The notes beneath the pieces are model-generated. The model did not search any database and was not told the origin of the DNA. It saw only the letters and a program-made list of their open reading frames with translations. Below, in pieces: positions 49,170 to 60,107 of a stretch of DNA of 64,000 nt (position 1 is the stretch's first letter; each line of letters begins with the position of its first letter). Made by a program: the position numbers and the translations under genes. This DNA comes from Chamaecrista fasciculata (Eukaryota; Streptophyta; Magnoliopsida; Fabales; Fabaceae), in the NCBI GenBank assembly GCA_003254925.1, contig QANZ01006845.1:1-64000 (forward strand). The letters run 5' to 3'.

Positions 49170-49468
49170 GCTCAAAGTGTACTTTTGGTCCAATAACTTT
49201 TGCTAAGGTCTCAATATCGTCCCATAACTTTTTTATTGTACTTTTGGTCTCATATCTTTGCAAAAAGTTGCAAATTTGGTCCCGTATTACTTTTGATCTC
49301 ATTTTTTGGTCAGATTGCAGAATTAGTCCCATAATGGGATCAAAAGTGTAACATGGGACCAAATCTGTAACTTGAGCAAAAGATATGGGACTAAAAGTGC
49401 AAAAAAAAAGTTATAGGACCAAATTGAGATCTTAGCAAATGTTATGGAACCAAAAGTGCACTTTAGCC
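49170..49468. mobile_element. MULE-type MITE with 9-bp target duplication
   Basis: The 299-bp palindromic element runs from GCTCAAAGTGTACTTTTGG to AAAGTGCACTTTAGCC. Exact 9-bp repeats AAATAAATA flank it (49161-49169 and 49469-49477). Internally it is all 'ggtctcatatctttgcaa' arms. It inserted about 150 bp upstream of the translin start, so it may sit in that promoter. Confidence 0.82.
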
Positions 49469-49614
49469 AAATAAATATAAGTATTTTTTTTTGGCCTGAA
49501 ATAAATATAAGTATTTGATGGAGGATAAAAGTGTAGTTTGGAGCAAGCTCGATCTAGTGGCTTCATAACACTGTCACTGATTCACATTTGGCTAGTGAAA
49601 TATCAGGAAAAACC

Positions 49615-52144
49615 ATGCATAATATAAGAGAAGCGTTTCGAAACGTCCGTTTCGCTTTCTCGCGCTCCTTAAACCCTAATCTCAACATTCCCTTTCTCCG
49701 CACATCACCCATACTCACCACCTCGCACTCGCCGTCGCATCTGACTTCTCATTTCACAGCCGAAACGTTTCGTCCTGTTTGCCGCTTCTCTTCTTTATCA
49801 ATGGCGGGTGGTGCCCACTCAGCGCCTCCTTCTTCTCAGTCTCTTGAAAAGCAATTTGGGGATTTCCGTCTACAGCTTGAGGAATCTGGGAGTCTGCGCG
49901 AGCGAATTAGAGCGGTTGTTACAGAGATCGAGTCCACCACTAGGCTCATGTATGCTAGCCTTCTTCTGGTTCACCAGTCTCGTCCGACTCCCGGTAGCAA
50001 AATCGATGCTTTCTATTAACCCACCAAAATTTCTACCTTTTTTTTTTATAATTACTTTTTACTTAATGGATTTGGGTGTCGATTGGTTCGTTTGACAAAT
50101 GATGCAAAAATGGCCACATTTTCTCAATGTCAAGATGACTTGTTTGTTTTGGTATTGTAATATAGACAATTTTATATTGCGCAAGTATAGTTTGCTTTAT
50201 CTACTTTTTATCAGGTTTTGATATAGAATACTCGGGGCGCTGTTTTCTTGTTCATGCTTCAGGTTCCTGAAATTTGGTCACTGTGTCGTATGTGATGATG
50301 CGAGTTTGCCACTTTTATCGTAGGAAGACACAGTTTGGCTTATCTCATATGTGTTTTTCTCTTTACCATTTGAATAGAGCTTTTAGAGAAAGCAAAGTCC
50401 TACGTTAGTGTGCTTAAGGACCATTACAAGCAACTTGCTGAAGTTCTTAGAGAATGCTCTGGGCAATACTATAGGTAACCAGAACCTGAAGCAAATTGTT
50501 TTTACTGTTCCCGCGCTTCTCTTGGAATTTTCTTTTTGTGCTGTATTGGTGACTGTCGCCATATAATCTAGGTACCATGGTGATTGGCGAAGCGAGACAC
50601 AGACTGTAGTTTCACTGCTTACTTTTATGAACTGGTTAGAAACAGGAAGCCTTCTTATGCACGCTGAAGCAGAGGAAAAACTTGGGTGTATGTATTAGTT
50701 CTCTTTCATTTTAATTGTTAGTGAAGTGATAAATGTTTGCTGTTTGTCATTTAGGTAGGTATGCAAGAGATTATGCATATGCTTGTTTCTTTACTAACTG
50801 AATAGAATATCAAATTTTAGGCCTATAAGCAATAAATGAAGTAGGGCTCGGGCTGCTGCCTTTTGCAAAATAAACTGCTGCAGCTTATCCATGGATTTTG
50901 ACTAAGGAAATACTAAATTCAGCTTTAAACTCTGAATTAATGAGTTATGGTTTAGAACTTATATTTGAGAATTTAGTTTTTGGACCTTTTTCACTTCTTT
51001 CAAACTTAAAGAGAATTTGGGACTGAAGATTATTGTTATGATGTTTATAATAATCATCCATTGTATTCCTTTCTTGTTTGTCACGATTTTAACTTTATTC
51101 CCTACATCTTGTGTCATAAGGAAATTTATATGTTTCTTTCTGTTTCTTATTATCAAATTTGCAGTGAACAGTTCGGAGTTTGGTCTTGATATTGAAGACT
51201 ACCTAATAGGTAAGTTTTGATGAATATGAACTTCTCGCCCATTATGATTTCTTGGTTTCTTATTCTGCTAGATACACTGATATTGATTCATTTGTCGTGC
51301 AGGTGTTTGTTTTATGTCCAATGAATTGGTAATAACTGTTTTTCTCTTTCACAAAACAGACATTTAACAGCACCCAGTAGATGATCTATGCCTTTTTTTT
51401 AATCATCTCTCATTTCCTATCCTTTCATATATAGACTCAACATGTATGAAATTTGAGGAAGGACTTATAATTACGCACTCACCACATTTTGCCATTATTT
51501 GATTTTGCAGCCAAGGTATGTGGTAAATCAAGTGACAGCTGGGGACTATGACTGTCCAAGGAAAGTCTTGAAGTTCTTAACTGAGCTTCATGCTGCATTT
51601 CGCATGCTTAATCTTCGGAATGATTTTCTGCGGAAAAAGTTCGATGGTATGCTATGACTTGGATCCTATCCTGTATATTGTTGCTTTTTTCTTCCCTGTT
51701 TTTGCCTTGTTATCACCAGATCACATTCTCTCAGTGGTCTCAGTCTGAGACATATTTAACACTTGTAAAATAAGATTGGTTTTTTAACTTTACAGACATG
51801 GACCTAAGTTATCTAGCATTAAAATTTTTGTAATGTCATTACAAATTTATTTTAGTATCTTGCATACATAATTATATATAGTTGATTTTAGGAGCCAAGC
51901 GCTTCTTGTTATGCCTTATGTTTTCCTATATCTAAAAGGGCTGTTGTATGTTTTGCAAACTATCTCGTTTAAACTTTTAGAAAAGAGTTATTTACTGAAG
52001 TGTATGGATCCAAACATTCCACCATTGGCAGGCATGAAGTATGATCTAAGAAGAGTTGAAGAAGTTTACTATGACGTCAAGATCCGGGGTTTGACACCAA
52101 ATGGTGAGTTCGTTGGAGATGAAAGAGTACAAAGACAGTCTTAA
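49615..52144 (+). CDS. TSN: translin (C3PO subunit; At2g37020-like)
   Basis: Seven exons (49615-49993, 50378-50474, 50572-50687, 51165-51209, 51303-51328, 51511-51646, 52032-52144) join in frame to 303 aa. The translin fold begins near residue 75 (EKQFGDFRLQLEESGSLRER). It continues through YRYHGDWRSETQ, LLTFMNWLETGSLL and QVTAGDYDCPRKVLKFL, and ends with the helix YDLRRVEEVYYDVKIRGL. Translin binds single-stranded nucleic acid and forms, with TRAX, the C3PO RNase. The first 62 residues are extra, basic and Ser/Phe-rich, like an organelle presequence; an in-frame MAGG at 49801 could start a form without it. All introns are GT-AG. It is downstream of the ABCG gene on the same strand. Confidence 0.95.
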
Positions 52145-53110
52145 GGTTGTAATGGCCGTGGACTCGAGCGGAAATTCCTGTACTTGGAGGTTCTTTCCTT
52201 GTCAGCCCATATGCCTCTCGGGTGAAAGGAAAGTAAGTTGGTTAATGTTGGGTCGATATAACGTTTCTATCGATCTCCATTAAGCTAGCTCTTCCATAGC
52301 ATTTTCTGGTCGAGAATCCATAGTTATCTGTCTCTGTTAATATAAGATGTAGCCGTGGAATATTAGAGGCTAGAGGGCTGGGGTTAGAGTTGCTGTGACT
52401 AGTTATAGTTTTTAAACCTTTTTTATTTCCGCTAATAACAAAGTCGTCCTTTTCCTCTTGTTCTAAGCATTGCTATTGAGTTGTTTGAAATTATTATTGC
52501 TGACTTGTTTTGAGTGCAGATATGACTGTGAGCAAAACACTGATACTAATAGTGACCACATTGGAGTATTTGTTTTGCTGTCTAAAATACAGATAAATGC
52601 TGAAGACTTAGTTTGATATACACGTGAGCTCTATACAAGTATTTAAAAATTGTGTGCGTGGCGAAAGATGTAGTAGTGCCAAGGACATCTGGGGTGTGAT
52701 CAAAGTCAAAATTCAAAATTCAAGATTCATATGTGATCAAACAACGGCATCGTTTGGGGTTGCTTTCGTGTCTCCTACATAACTACATTGATATTGGCTG
52801 GTTTTCACGACTCTCCTCTCATCTGTGTTTTTTTTCTTCCCGAGCTAATTGGTTTTCGTGTCTCCTACATTGATTAGGTTTAGGATGCATCTAAAACACA
52901 AAGTAGGAAATTCAGGGCTTGTTTGATTCCCATTCCTGAAAACAACTTTTTAAAACTATTTTCAAACTTGCTTTTAAAAACAGCTTTTCAAAAACGAGAA
53001 TAAAAAAAACCTGTTTGATTAACTAATTTTAAAAACATAAAACAATAAAAACTGTTTTAGGAAATAGATTCAAAAGAAATTGTTTGATTCTCATTTTAAA
53101 ATTTATTTTA
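52145..53110. other. translin 3' region and repeat remnants
   Basis: The translin 3' UTR lies first. From about 52915 a 'gggcttgtttgattcccatt' phrase starts a decayed MITE-like tract; a similar phrase recurs near 53975. No gene is seen. Confidence 0.4.
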
Positions 53111-53773
53111 GGTTAATTGGTCAGTTTGGTACCCAAATTATTTTTTGTTCCATTTTGATCTTCAAGTTATGGGGTTAGTTTCATTTTGGTCCTCAAATTA
53201 TTTTTTGTTCCATTTTGGTCTCTCAAATGGTGATTTTATCTGGTTTTTATGATTATTTTTGACTTAGACTATTGAGATGGATTACTTCTCATGTGTGTGT
53301 ATATATATATATATGTGTGTGTCAAAATAAGCGAGTTAACAAAATAAAAAGAAAACATCTTTATTTTTAGTCATAAATTTGGGATAAATATATGGTTGAT
53401 TTTTCTTTTAAAGTGAAAGATTTTCTATCTCATTGCCAAATCACTTATTATAAATTTGAGGATCAAAATAAAATAAATTTATGGTTGATTTCTCTTTTTA
53501 AAGAGTGAAAAAAATTCTCTCTCATTGTCATATCACTTATAAGTTTGAGGATTAAAATGAAACATATGAAAGTTTGAAGACTAAAATAGAACAAATGTTA
53601 AAGTTTGAAGACCAAAATGAAGCAAATGTAAAAGTTTGAGGACTAAAACAAAATACAAAGTAGTTTGTTGACCAAAATGAAATTGATCCCATAGTTTAAG
53701 GATTCAAACAAAACGTTTGAGGGCCAAAATGAAACTAATTTTATAGTTTGAAGACTAAAATAACCATTTAACC
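53111..53773. mobile_element. long-armed MITE, probably MULE type
   Basis: The left end GGTTAATTGGTCAGTTTGG and the right end ...AATAACCATTTAACC are inverted. The arms are filled with 'attttggtcctcaaactt' wording. The 9-bp flanks TTTATTTTA (53102-53110) and TTTACTTTA (53774-53782) differ by one base, suggesting an older 9-bp duplication. Confidence 0.65.
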
Positions 53774-54092
53774 TTTACTTTATTATATACTTACTAAAAT
53801 ATTATTATTAACATTTAATTATAAATCATTTTTGTTCGTAACTAATATAATTTTCATATATAATAAATAATATGAGTAATTATACTAAAAAAAAAATTGG
53901 TGAGGTAGAAGGTTGGGACTTGAGAAATGAGAATGACACGAGGGGATTAAATGAATTAGAGAACGAAAATTACGGGCCTATTTGATTTTATTATTTAAAA
54001 ACAGTTTTTTGTTAAAAAAAATGTTTGATAATCTATTTTTTTATATTTGATTTTTAAAACAAAAAATTGAAACTTGTTTTTAAAACATAAAA

Positions 54093-54459
54093 GGCAAAAG
54101 TATTAAGTTTGTTTTCAAATTTTACACCAATTTTTCATTTCGTCCTTAATCTCTTTTTGCTGTCAATATCGTCTCTAATGTTTTATATTTTGGTCAATTT
54201 TATCATTTGCTCTTATTTTAGCCAAATATTAACGACAAAATCTATGTGATTATTGATATATAATGTAAAATTAATAGAAAAAGAAACTCAAATTGAAAAA
54301 CAAGAAGCAGTCTGTCGTTAATTTATTGAAAGAAGTTAGTAGATTGATAAAATTAATCAAAATGTAAAACAATGGGGATGAAATTAACGACAAAAAAAGA
54401 TTGGGGACGAAATTGACAATTGGTATAAAGTTTGATGACGAAATTAGTACTTTTGCTAG
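54093..54459. mobile_element. foldback MITE
   Basis: The left end GGCAAAAGTATTAAG and the right end ...CTAATTTCG-type complement ending AGTACTTTTGCTAG form inverted arms of about 60 bases, with 'atttcgtcc / ggacgaaat' inside. A 7-base CATAAAA lies directly outside both ends (54086-54092 and 54460-54466). The family is uncertain. Confidence 0.6.
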
Positions 54460-54789
54460 CATAAAAATAGAGAACTATTAAAACTTGCTTTGAACTCAGT
54501 TTTTATAAAATAAGTGGTGGCATATAGGTAATATTTTACAAGTATTTCTTTTATTCAGATTTAGGATTAAATTGCATTCATGTTTTAGATTTCGAACTGA
54601 TGTGAAATTTGAAATTTCCATCTTTTTCCATATCTTTTAAAAATTATGTTTTGACCTCACATTTTTTTTGTAATTTTTATTTTAGTCCTCAAATATCATG
54701 ATCCAAGGACATTTTTGTAAGTATTGAAAATATTTGGGAGAATTCTGTAATTTTTGCCAAAATTTATAAAGTTTTGTAGGACTAAACAG

Positions 54790-54974
54790 GAAGATAGAAT
54801 TGTTTTTCGTTCCTCTTCTCCCATTTGAGTCTCTTTCGTCATCTTCTTGTATATCGCATTCATCTTCTTTTCCTATTAGTTGGGCTACCCAGTCCCTCCT
54901 CCAGCTTTGAGCTGGGCTTGCTTTTGTACTTGCTTCTCTCATGAATGAATGCATGATTGACAAAAAAAAAAAAA
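54790..54974 (+). mobile_element. probable LINE 3' end
   Basis: The sequence runs ...gagctgggcttgcttttgtacttgc, then ctctcatgaatgaatgcatg, then an A run (54961-54974). This resembles the 3' UTR and tail of plant L1-type LINEs. No target duplication was found, so it is only a tentative call. Confidence 0.4.
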
Positions 54975-55061
54975 GTGTTTCGATTGTTGATTGACAACAA
55001 GGTATCATATTTTGAATTTTAAAATTAGTTTAAATGTTATCTCCAAAAGTCTGCCTAAAGT

Positions 55062-55158
55062 CAGACTGATCATTTCTAAAAAAAAAAAAAACAAGCACAC
55101 ACAATTTGTNCAGACTGATCATTTCTAAAAAAAAAAAAAACAAACACACACAATTTGT
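55062..55158. repeat. single N flanked by near-identical 48-bp copies
   Basis: The one ambiguous base of the window is at 55110. The about 48 bases before it (from cagactgatcatttct to acacacaatttgt) are repeated almost exactly after it. Both copies carry an internal poly-A run. This looks like an unresolved contig overlap or poly-A assembly problem. Confidence 0.8.
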
Positions 55159-56239
55159 TATAAAAAAAAAAAAAAAGTATGCCAGTACAATTTTGTAAAA
55201 GTTATCTTCCAGTCAAAATAACTCATTCAATATTACTATATTAGTGTATTCAAAGTAGTCCTTCCAATTGGAGTAAATTGTTTGAGGGACAACTACATTA
55301 AAAGGTTATATTTGTGAATAATCATATTACAAAAATGATGTTCAAGTATAATTTAAGAAATATTTACAGTCATTTGAAAATAAAAATTAAAAAAAAAAAA
55401 AAAGTGTTCATCAATTGTGCTAGCCTCTACTATGTATTTCCCAGTGTACCCTGTGCCTCCCAAGATTAGGATCTTGCTTTTCTCTGCCATTACAGTGAGT
55501 TTAGTTTCAAAGTATCAATAATGTGGAGATGTTGATGCAATTTGCAATGGAACTTTCCCAGATTGTGAAGCTCGATTAAAAAGACTTTAGGATGATATAA
55601 AAGTTCATCTTCCCCTTCTAAGGACTATTCATCTTCATCTTCTCCTTCAACTCACAAAATCCATCTCAATTCAAAATCCATCTTCATCTTCCACAAAATA
55701 AATCGATCGATACAATCACAGAGAACGAAAACAAAAATCAAATCAGAAATCACTATGAAACCCTAAATCGATCTGATTTTTTGTTTCGTTTTCGTCAGAG
55801 AAGAAATCATATTTTCACAATTTCAATTTCAGACTCGGAGGAGGATTCAACTGGAGAGACGGTGTCGACCAAGAGGCGGAGGATGACGTCAACGATGGAA
55901 GAATCATTTTGAAGGAGTGAGTGGTGGCGCTTGTATTGACGGGAGAAAAGACGGACATGATGGGTTTGGGAGAATTCGTCGAGGTAATCGCCGGAGAAGG
56001 AAGAATCGATTTCGATTTGGGGAAGATGGGCGGATGATGTTGGGTTGAGGAGGATGATGATGTTGTTGGGATGATATGGCGACGATAATGAGAGGATTTG
56101 GGGAAGATGGGAGGATGATGATGTTGTTGGGATGATTTGGTGAAGATGACAACTTTTTATTTTTTTTTATATTTTTTCAATTTTTGGGATAGAGAAGAAG
56201 ATGATGATGTAAGATGAAGATGAAAAAATTGTGATGCTA
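55159..56239. other. intergenic DNA with a GC-richer, exon-like island
   Basis: At 55590-56160 the composition changes: TCATCTTC-type leader wording, then aaaccctaaatcgatctg, then a GGA/GAT-rich block (gacggtgtcgaccaagaggc; gtaatcgccggagaagg). It resembles a 5' UTR plus first exon, but no frame encodes a recognisable protein and one part is low-complexity. It may be a captured gene fragment inside an unrecognised transposon. Confidence 0.4.
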
Positions 56240-56800
56240 TTTGGGTTTTAGGGTTTAGGGTTTAAGGTTTTTAATATTTTAAGGACTAAATTGAAATGTT
56301 TGAAAGAGTTTTGTGACACTTTGCAATTTTATTTTGAGAATTTGGGACTAAAATGAATGAAAATGATGAAAAGAGAGGGAATTGAGAATAACGGGATAAG
56401 AATGGGTGAGAGACCTAATTGCTCAAATTAGATTTTTTTAGGGTTTAGGTTTTAGGGTTTAGGGTTTCAATTTTTAGGGTTTAGGTTGTAGGGTTTAGGG
56501 TTTTTAATACATTTAAGGACTAAATTGGAATGTTTGGAAGAGTTTTAGGACACTTTAATATTTTATTTTGAGGATTTGGGACTAAAATAAATGAAGATGA
56601 TGAAAAAGAGAGGGAATTGAAAATAATGGGTTTAGAGTTTGGGGTTTAGGGTTTAGGTTTTAGGGTTTTAATACTTTTGAGGACTAAATTGAAATGTTTG
56701 GAAGAGTTTTTAGACACTTTACAATTTTATTTTGAGGATTTGAGACTAAAATAAATGAAGATGATGAAAAATAGGGAGAACTGAAAATAATGGGATAAAA
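56240..56800. repeat. three tandem units with telomere-like TTTAGGG motifs
   Basis: Units of roughly 160-240 bp start near 56240, 56440 and 56636. Each begins with several variants of the plant telomere word TTTAGGG (gggtttagggtttag). It continues with aggactaaattg.aatgttt, gagttttnngacacttt and tttgggactaaaatgaatga. The sequence similarity is direct and tandem. It is interstitial, not a chromosome end. Confidence 0.8.
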
Positions 56801-57098
56801 ATTGAAGCTAGGGATCAATTTGTCCAGACACGAATTTTCGGCATTTACACGGTTGGCATTTCTTTTTTTCTTTTTTTTTTTTTGAGTTTAACCAGTGCTG
56901 ACGTGACAGTTAACGTGCCACGTCAGCACTAAACGTGCCACCTCACGTTTTTTGGTACGGCAGGTTAACGGAGGGACCAATTTGTGTAACGTGCGATAAA
57001 TACGAGGACTTATTCGTCTATTAGCTTAATCCAGGGACTTATCTGTAATCGAGCAAAAATCCAAAGAATGATTTAATAGTTTACTCTATTATATACAC

Positions 57099-57410
57099 TA
57101 GGGGTGTTCACGTGATGGGTTGGGTTGGGTTTAGGGCGGGTTGGTTCGGGCTTATTAATTTATTTGACGAGTTGGGTTGGGTTAAAGAAAATAATTGAGT
57201 CAACCCAAACCAAACAGTGGCGGGTTGGTTTGGGTTGAGTTGGCGGGTTGGCCCATACTAGTTTTTTTTTATTTTTTATATATTTATTTTATAAAAATTT
57301 TGGTTCCTCTTAAATTTTTGAACCCAAACCAATCCGCCAACCCAATCCAAACCAACCAAAACTCGTGGGTTGAATTGGTTTTAGCGGTTTGACGGGTTAG
57401 CTCAACCCAA
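57099..57410. mobile_element. hAT-like MITE, one clear end
   Basis: The left end TAGGGGTGTTCACGTG followed by gggttgggttgggttt is typical of hAT MITEs. Complementary caacccaa wording fills the right half (57340-57410). The expected CACCCCTA right end is not recognisable, so this copy is decayed. Confidence 0.5.
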
Positions 57411-58984
57411 GATGTACGGTAGGAAATTTCTCTATATAAGATAGTCATTAGAGTATAATATTGCAGTGACGGTAACAATGATGAATCTTGAAGAGCGGTC
57501 ATATGAATAGTTAGTGTGGATTGGGTGCAGAGGACGGACTCTAAAACATCCAATACACGTCCTGTGTCCTTTGCCATGGATCATGGATCCACTTGTGTTG
57601 TCAAACTCAAATAAACACCAATACGACACCTGCTCTTACCTTTAATCACAACTTGAAAGCATTCATGTAATATAATCAATCATATTTCAGAATTCAGGGA
57701 CAAATTCACATGTATGGCCTACAACCTACAATATTCAAACACTCTTAAATTCAATCTTCATCTGTGCATGCCATGGCCATGCCAAGTCCTTTGGGTACGG
57801 ATTAGCCTCATCCTAATCATTTATTGCATTCAATGCATTGGTCTTCCCTATCCTAATTTATAATCAATTTTCCTACCGTACATCTTGCTTGTAAGTACCA
57901 AATCACTCTGCTTTCGTGAAACTCACAAAACAACATTTACTCTATTTCTCCCTTGGATGGGATGGGTAATTAACAACTAACAAGGCTACAACACACCAAT
58001 GGACATGGTGGGAAACAAGTAATTAACCATTTTGAATTTCTTCCAATCATATATAAAAGTGAGTTTTTTGAAATATTTTTTCTGGTGGACCGTGGACTAA
58101 TTTCCACGAGAATCAACAATTGGAAACTCTGCAGCTTTATTATAATAAACTTGACCCTGTTTGTTTCACCAATCGCTCTCTTCTAGTCCTACTACGACTT
58201 CCTGTCTTGCTTCAACGGGACCCTCCATTCAGTAATTCAGTATTCACCCACTCTGCTTCTTCATTGCCCTTTATTTTAATTTATACCTCAAAACCCATTT
58301 TTATTTTCTACCTGCTCTGCTCTGCATTTCATTTCACTCTTTCTATGTGCTTAAATTAACAGTCTTCTATGCCTTTTAAGTTTAGTGTTACCTTTTTATC
58401 TTTGTGTTTTTGGATGAAGGATTCAGCTTACTAGAGGAGGATTCAGCTTCCTGCAGCGTTTGGGAAAATTTCAAAATGAAAATTAACAGTAAGTATAAAA
58501 TCCTCAACTTGTTAATTTCACGCCTTTCTGACTTGAGATATCAGCTGAAGAAAGATCAGGTGTCATTTTATGACGTTTACGTGTCAGTTTAATTAGATTC
58601 ACATGGTAGCCCAGGCGTCTCTGGATAATGAGAATCTGGCTAGAGGTCTGCCAGAGTAACTAAATATGAACAAGGGTGTGACAAGTGTCATTTTCTCAAG
58701 TTAATTCATGTGTCAGTCTGGCCAAGTTCACTTTTGTAGACCATGTAATTCTGAATGAAGAGGATCTTTTGAGTGTGGAATACTGCATTCTTGTTTGGAC
58801 ATTTGGGAAGGAAGGAATATAATCAAAGGTGACCCAAGCAGTACTTGCAGATAGACAAATGTGGTTCAGAAATTAAAAATATCTCAAGTCTCTCCCTTTC
58901 TCTTCAATCTTTTCATCATCAACAATCATATTCTTAAATCATAATGAAGGCTGAGATAGCATCCGGCGGTAAGTGTAGTTTGTA
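57411..58984. other. region upstream of MIR160, no protein gene seen
   Basis: 57411-58100 has no recognised feature. 58100-58984 is less AT-rich and ends with a ctctccctttctcttc leader-like tract before the hairpin, so part of it is probably the pri-miRNA transcript and promoter. Short open frames here have no recognisable protein features. Confidence 0.4.
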
Positions 58985-59085
58985 GTTGGTGTGCCTGGCT
59001 CCTCGTATGCCATTTGCAGAGCCCATCATCAGGAAAGTGATGGCCTTAACGAATGGCGTGCGAGGAGCCATGCATGCATATATGC
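58985..59085 (+). ncRNA. MIR160: MIR160 precursor with variant mature sequence
   Basis: The 5' arm 58992-59012 begins TGCCTGGCTCC and ends GTATGCCA, the miR160 signature, but has UC instead of CU at positions 12-13. The 3' arm holds a miR160*-like strand at 59056-59076 (GCGTGCGAGGAGCCATGC...). The arms pair nearly perfectly with a 2-nt 3' overhang. The star strand changed in step, so the variant bases are paired. The stem continues through ATGCCATTTG / CGAATGGCGT and CCATCA / TGATGG to a small loop (aggaaag). miR160 is known to cut ARF10/16/17 mRNAs in auxin signalling. Gene identity is strong; expression is not shown by sequence. Confidence 0.9.
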
Positions 59086-60107
59086 TAGCTGCGTCAACAC
59101 AACGAAAACTAAACTCTTTTTTCTTTTAATTTCTCGATCGATCTTGTTCTTGAGTCCATTTATTCCGCTAATTATGTCAACCTTCCCCTCCTGCAGCTCT
59201 TAATTGCCAATATTGACTTGGCTACATATATATATAGTAGGTTTAATTATTAGGTGATATATATATATATATATTCATTCAAGTATTTGTGTTGGATTAA
59301 ATTAATTTCACATTTCCTCTTCTCTATCCAGTGGCAGTAATGATCCTTATTCCTCAAAGTTGAAGGCACTCATCAATCCTTGTCATTCTTGTATCGACAT
59401 TTTTTGTTGTTTTCTACTATGCTCATGCTCTGCCGTCACTTTTTTTTGTTTTATATTCGGGACAAGTCAATTCAATGCAGGCACCATTTTGGACTTGCTG
59501 TAAGCACCGATCACTGTTCTTATAATTAACCCACAAATTGACATCTATCTTTATCATCCATCTATGTTTCACTCTAATTAATTTGTTTTTCTGTTTAACA
59601 CTTTGATGCAATGTGTGAGAGCTAGCCTCCCATAATAATAGACAAGGGACACTTGGATAACCTTTTTGATTGATTTGGGCAATGACTTCAAACATTTTTT
59701 ACCAAATCTTATCCTTTCCTTTGTTATTGTTTTGAGTTTTGACTTTGAGCTATCAATTATCTATTAAATATATTAAAGTTAGAAGGTTTTGTACTATTCC
59801 TGAGTCGATTTGGATGGTTCCTACTAAGCTGTCAGTCGATTCGCATTGTTCCTAACTCCCAAGTCACTTTATCAAAATATTGTATTCGACATTTAAAATA
59901 TTAATTCAATTCTACAAATTTGGTGTTAAGTTTTTTTTAAAAAAAAAAACTTTCTATCATTATTATCAAATATAAGAATAATAAAAAGTTGGATAAGGAA
60001 CGAGATAGGGTGTATATCCTCCAATTAATATAATACGATATATAAGTATTATTGATATTGGATTGTTTAAACTTTCTCCAATTATAAAAGGAGTTATATT
60101 AAACTAA
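59086..60107. other. region after MIR160
   Basis: Probable 3' part of the pri-miRNA, then AT-rich DNA with (AT)n runs at about 59226-59238 and 59257-59272. No gene is seen. Confidence 0.4.

Noticed and set aside
55904-56152. Pro/Ser/Asn-rich minus-strand frame
   Set aside because: Low-complexity product of GAT/GGA-rich DNA; no recognisable family.
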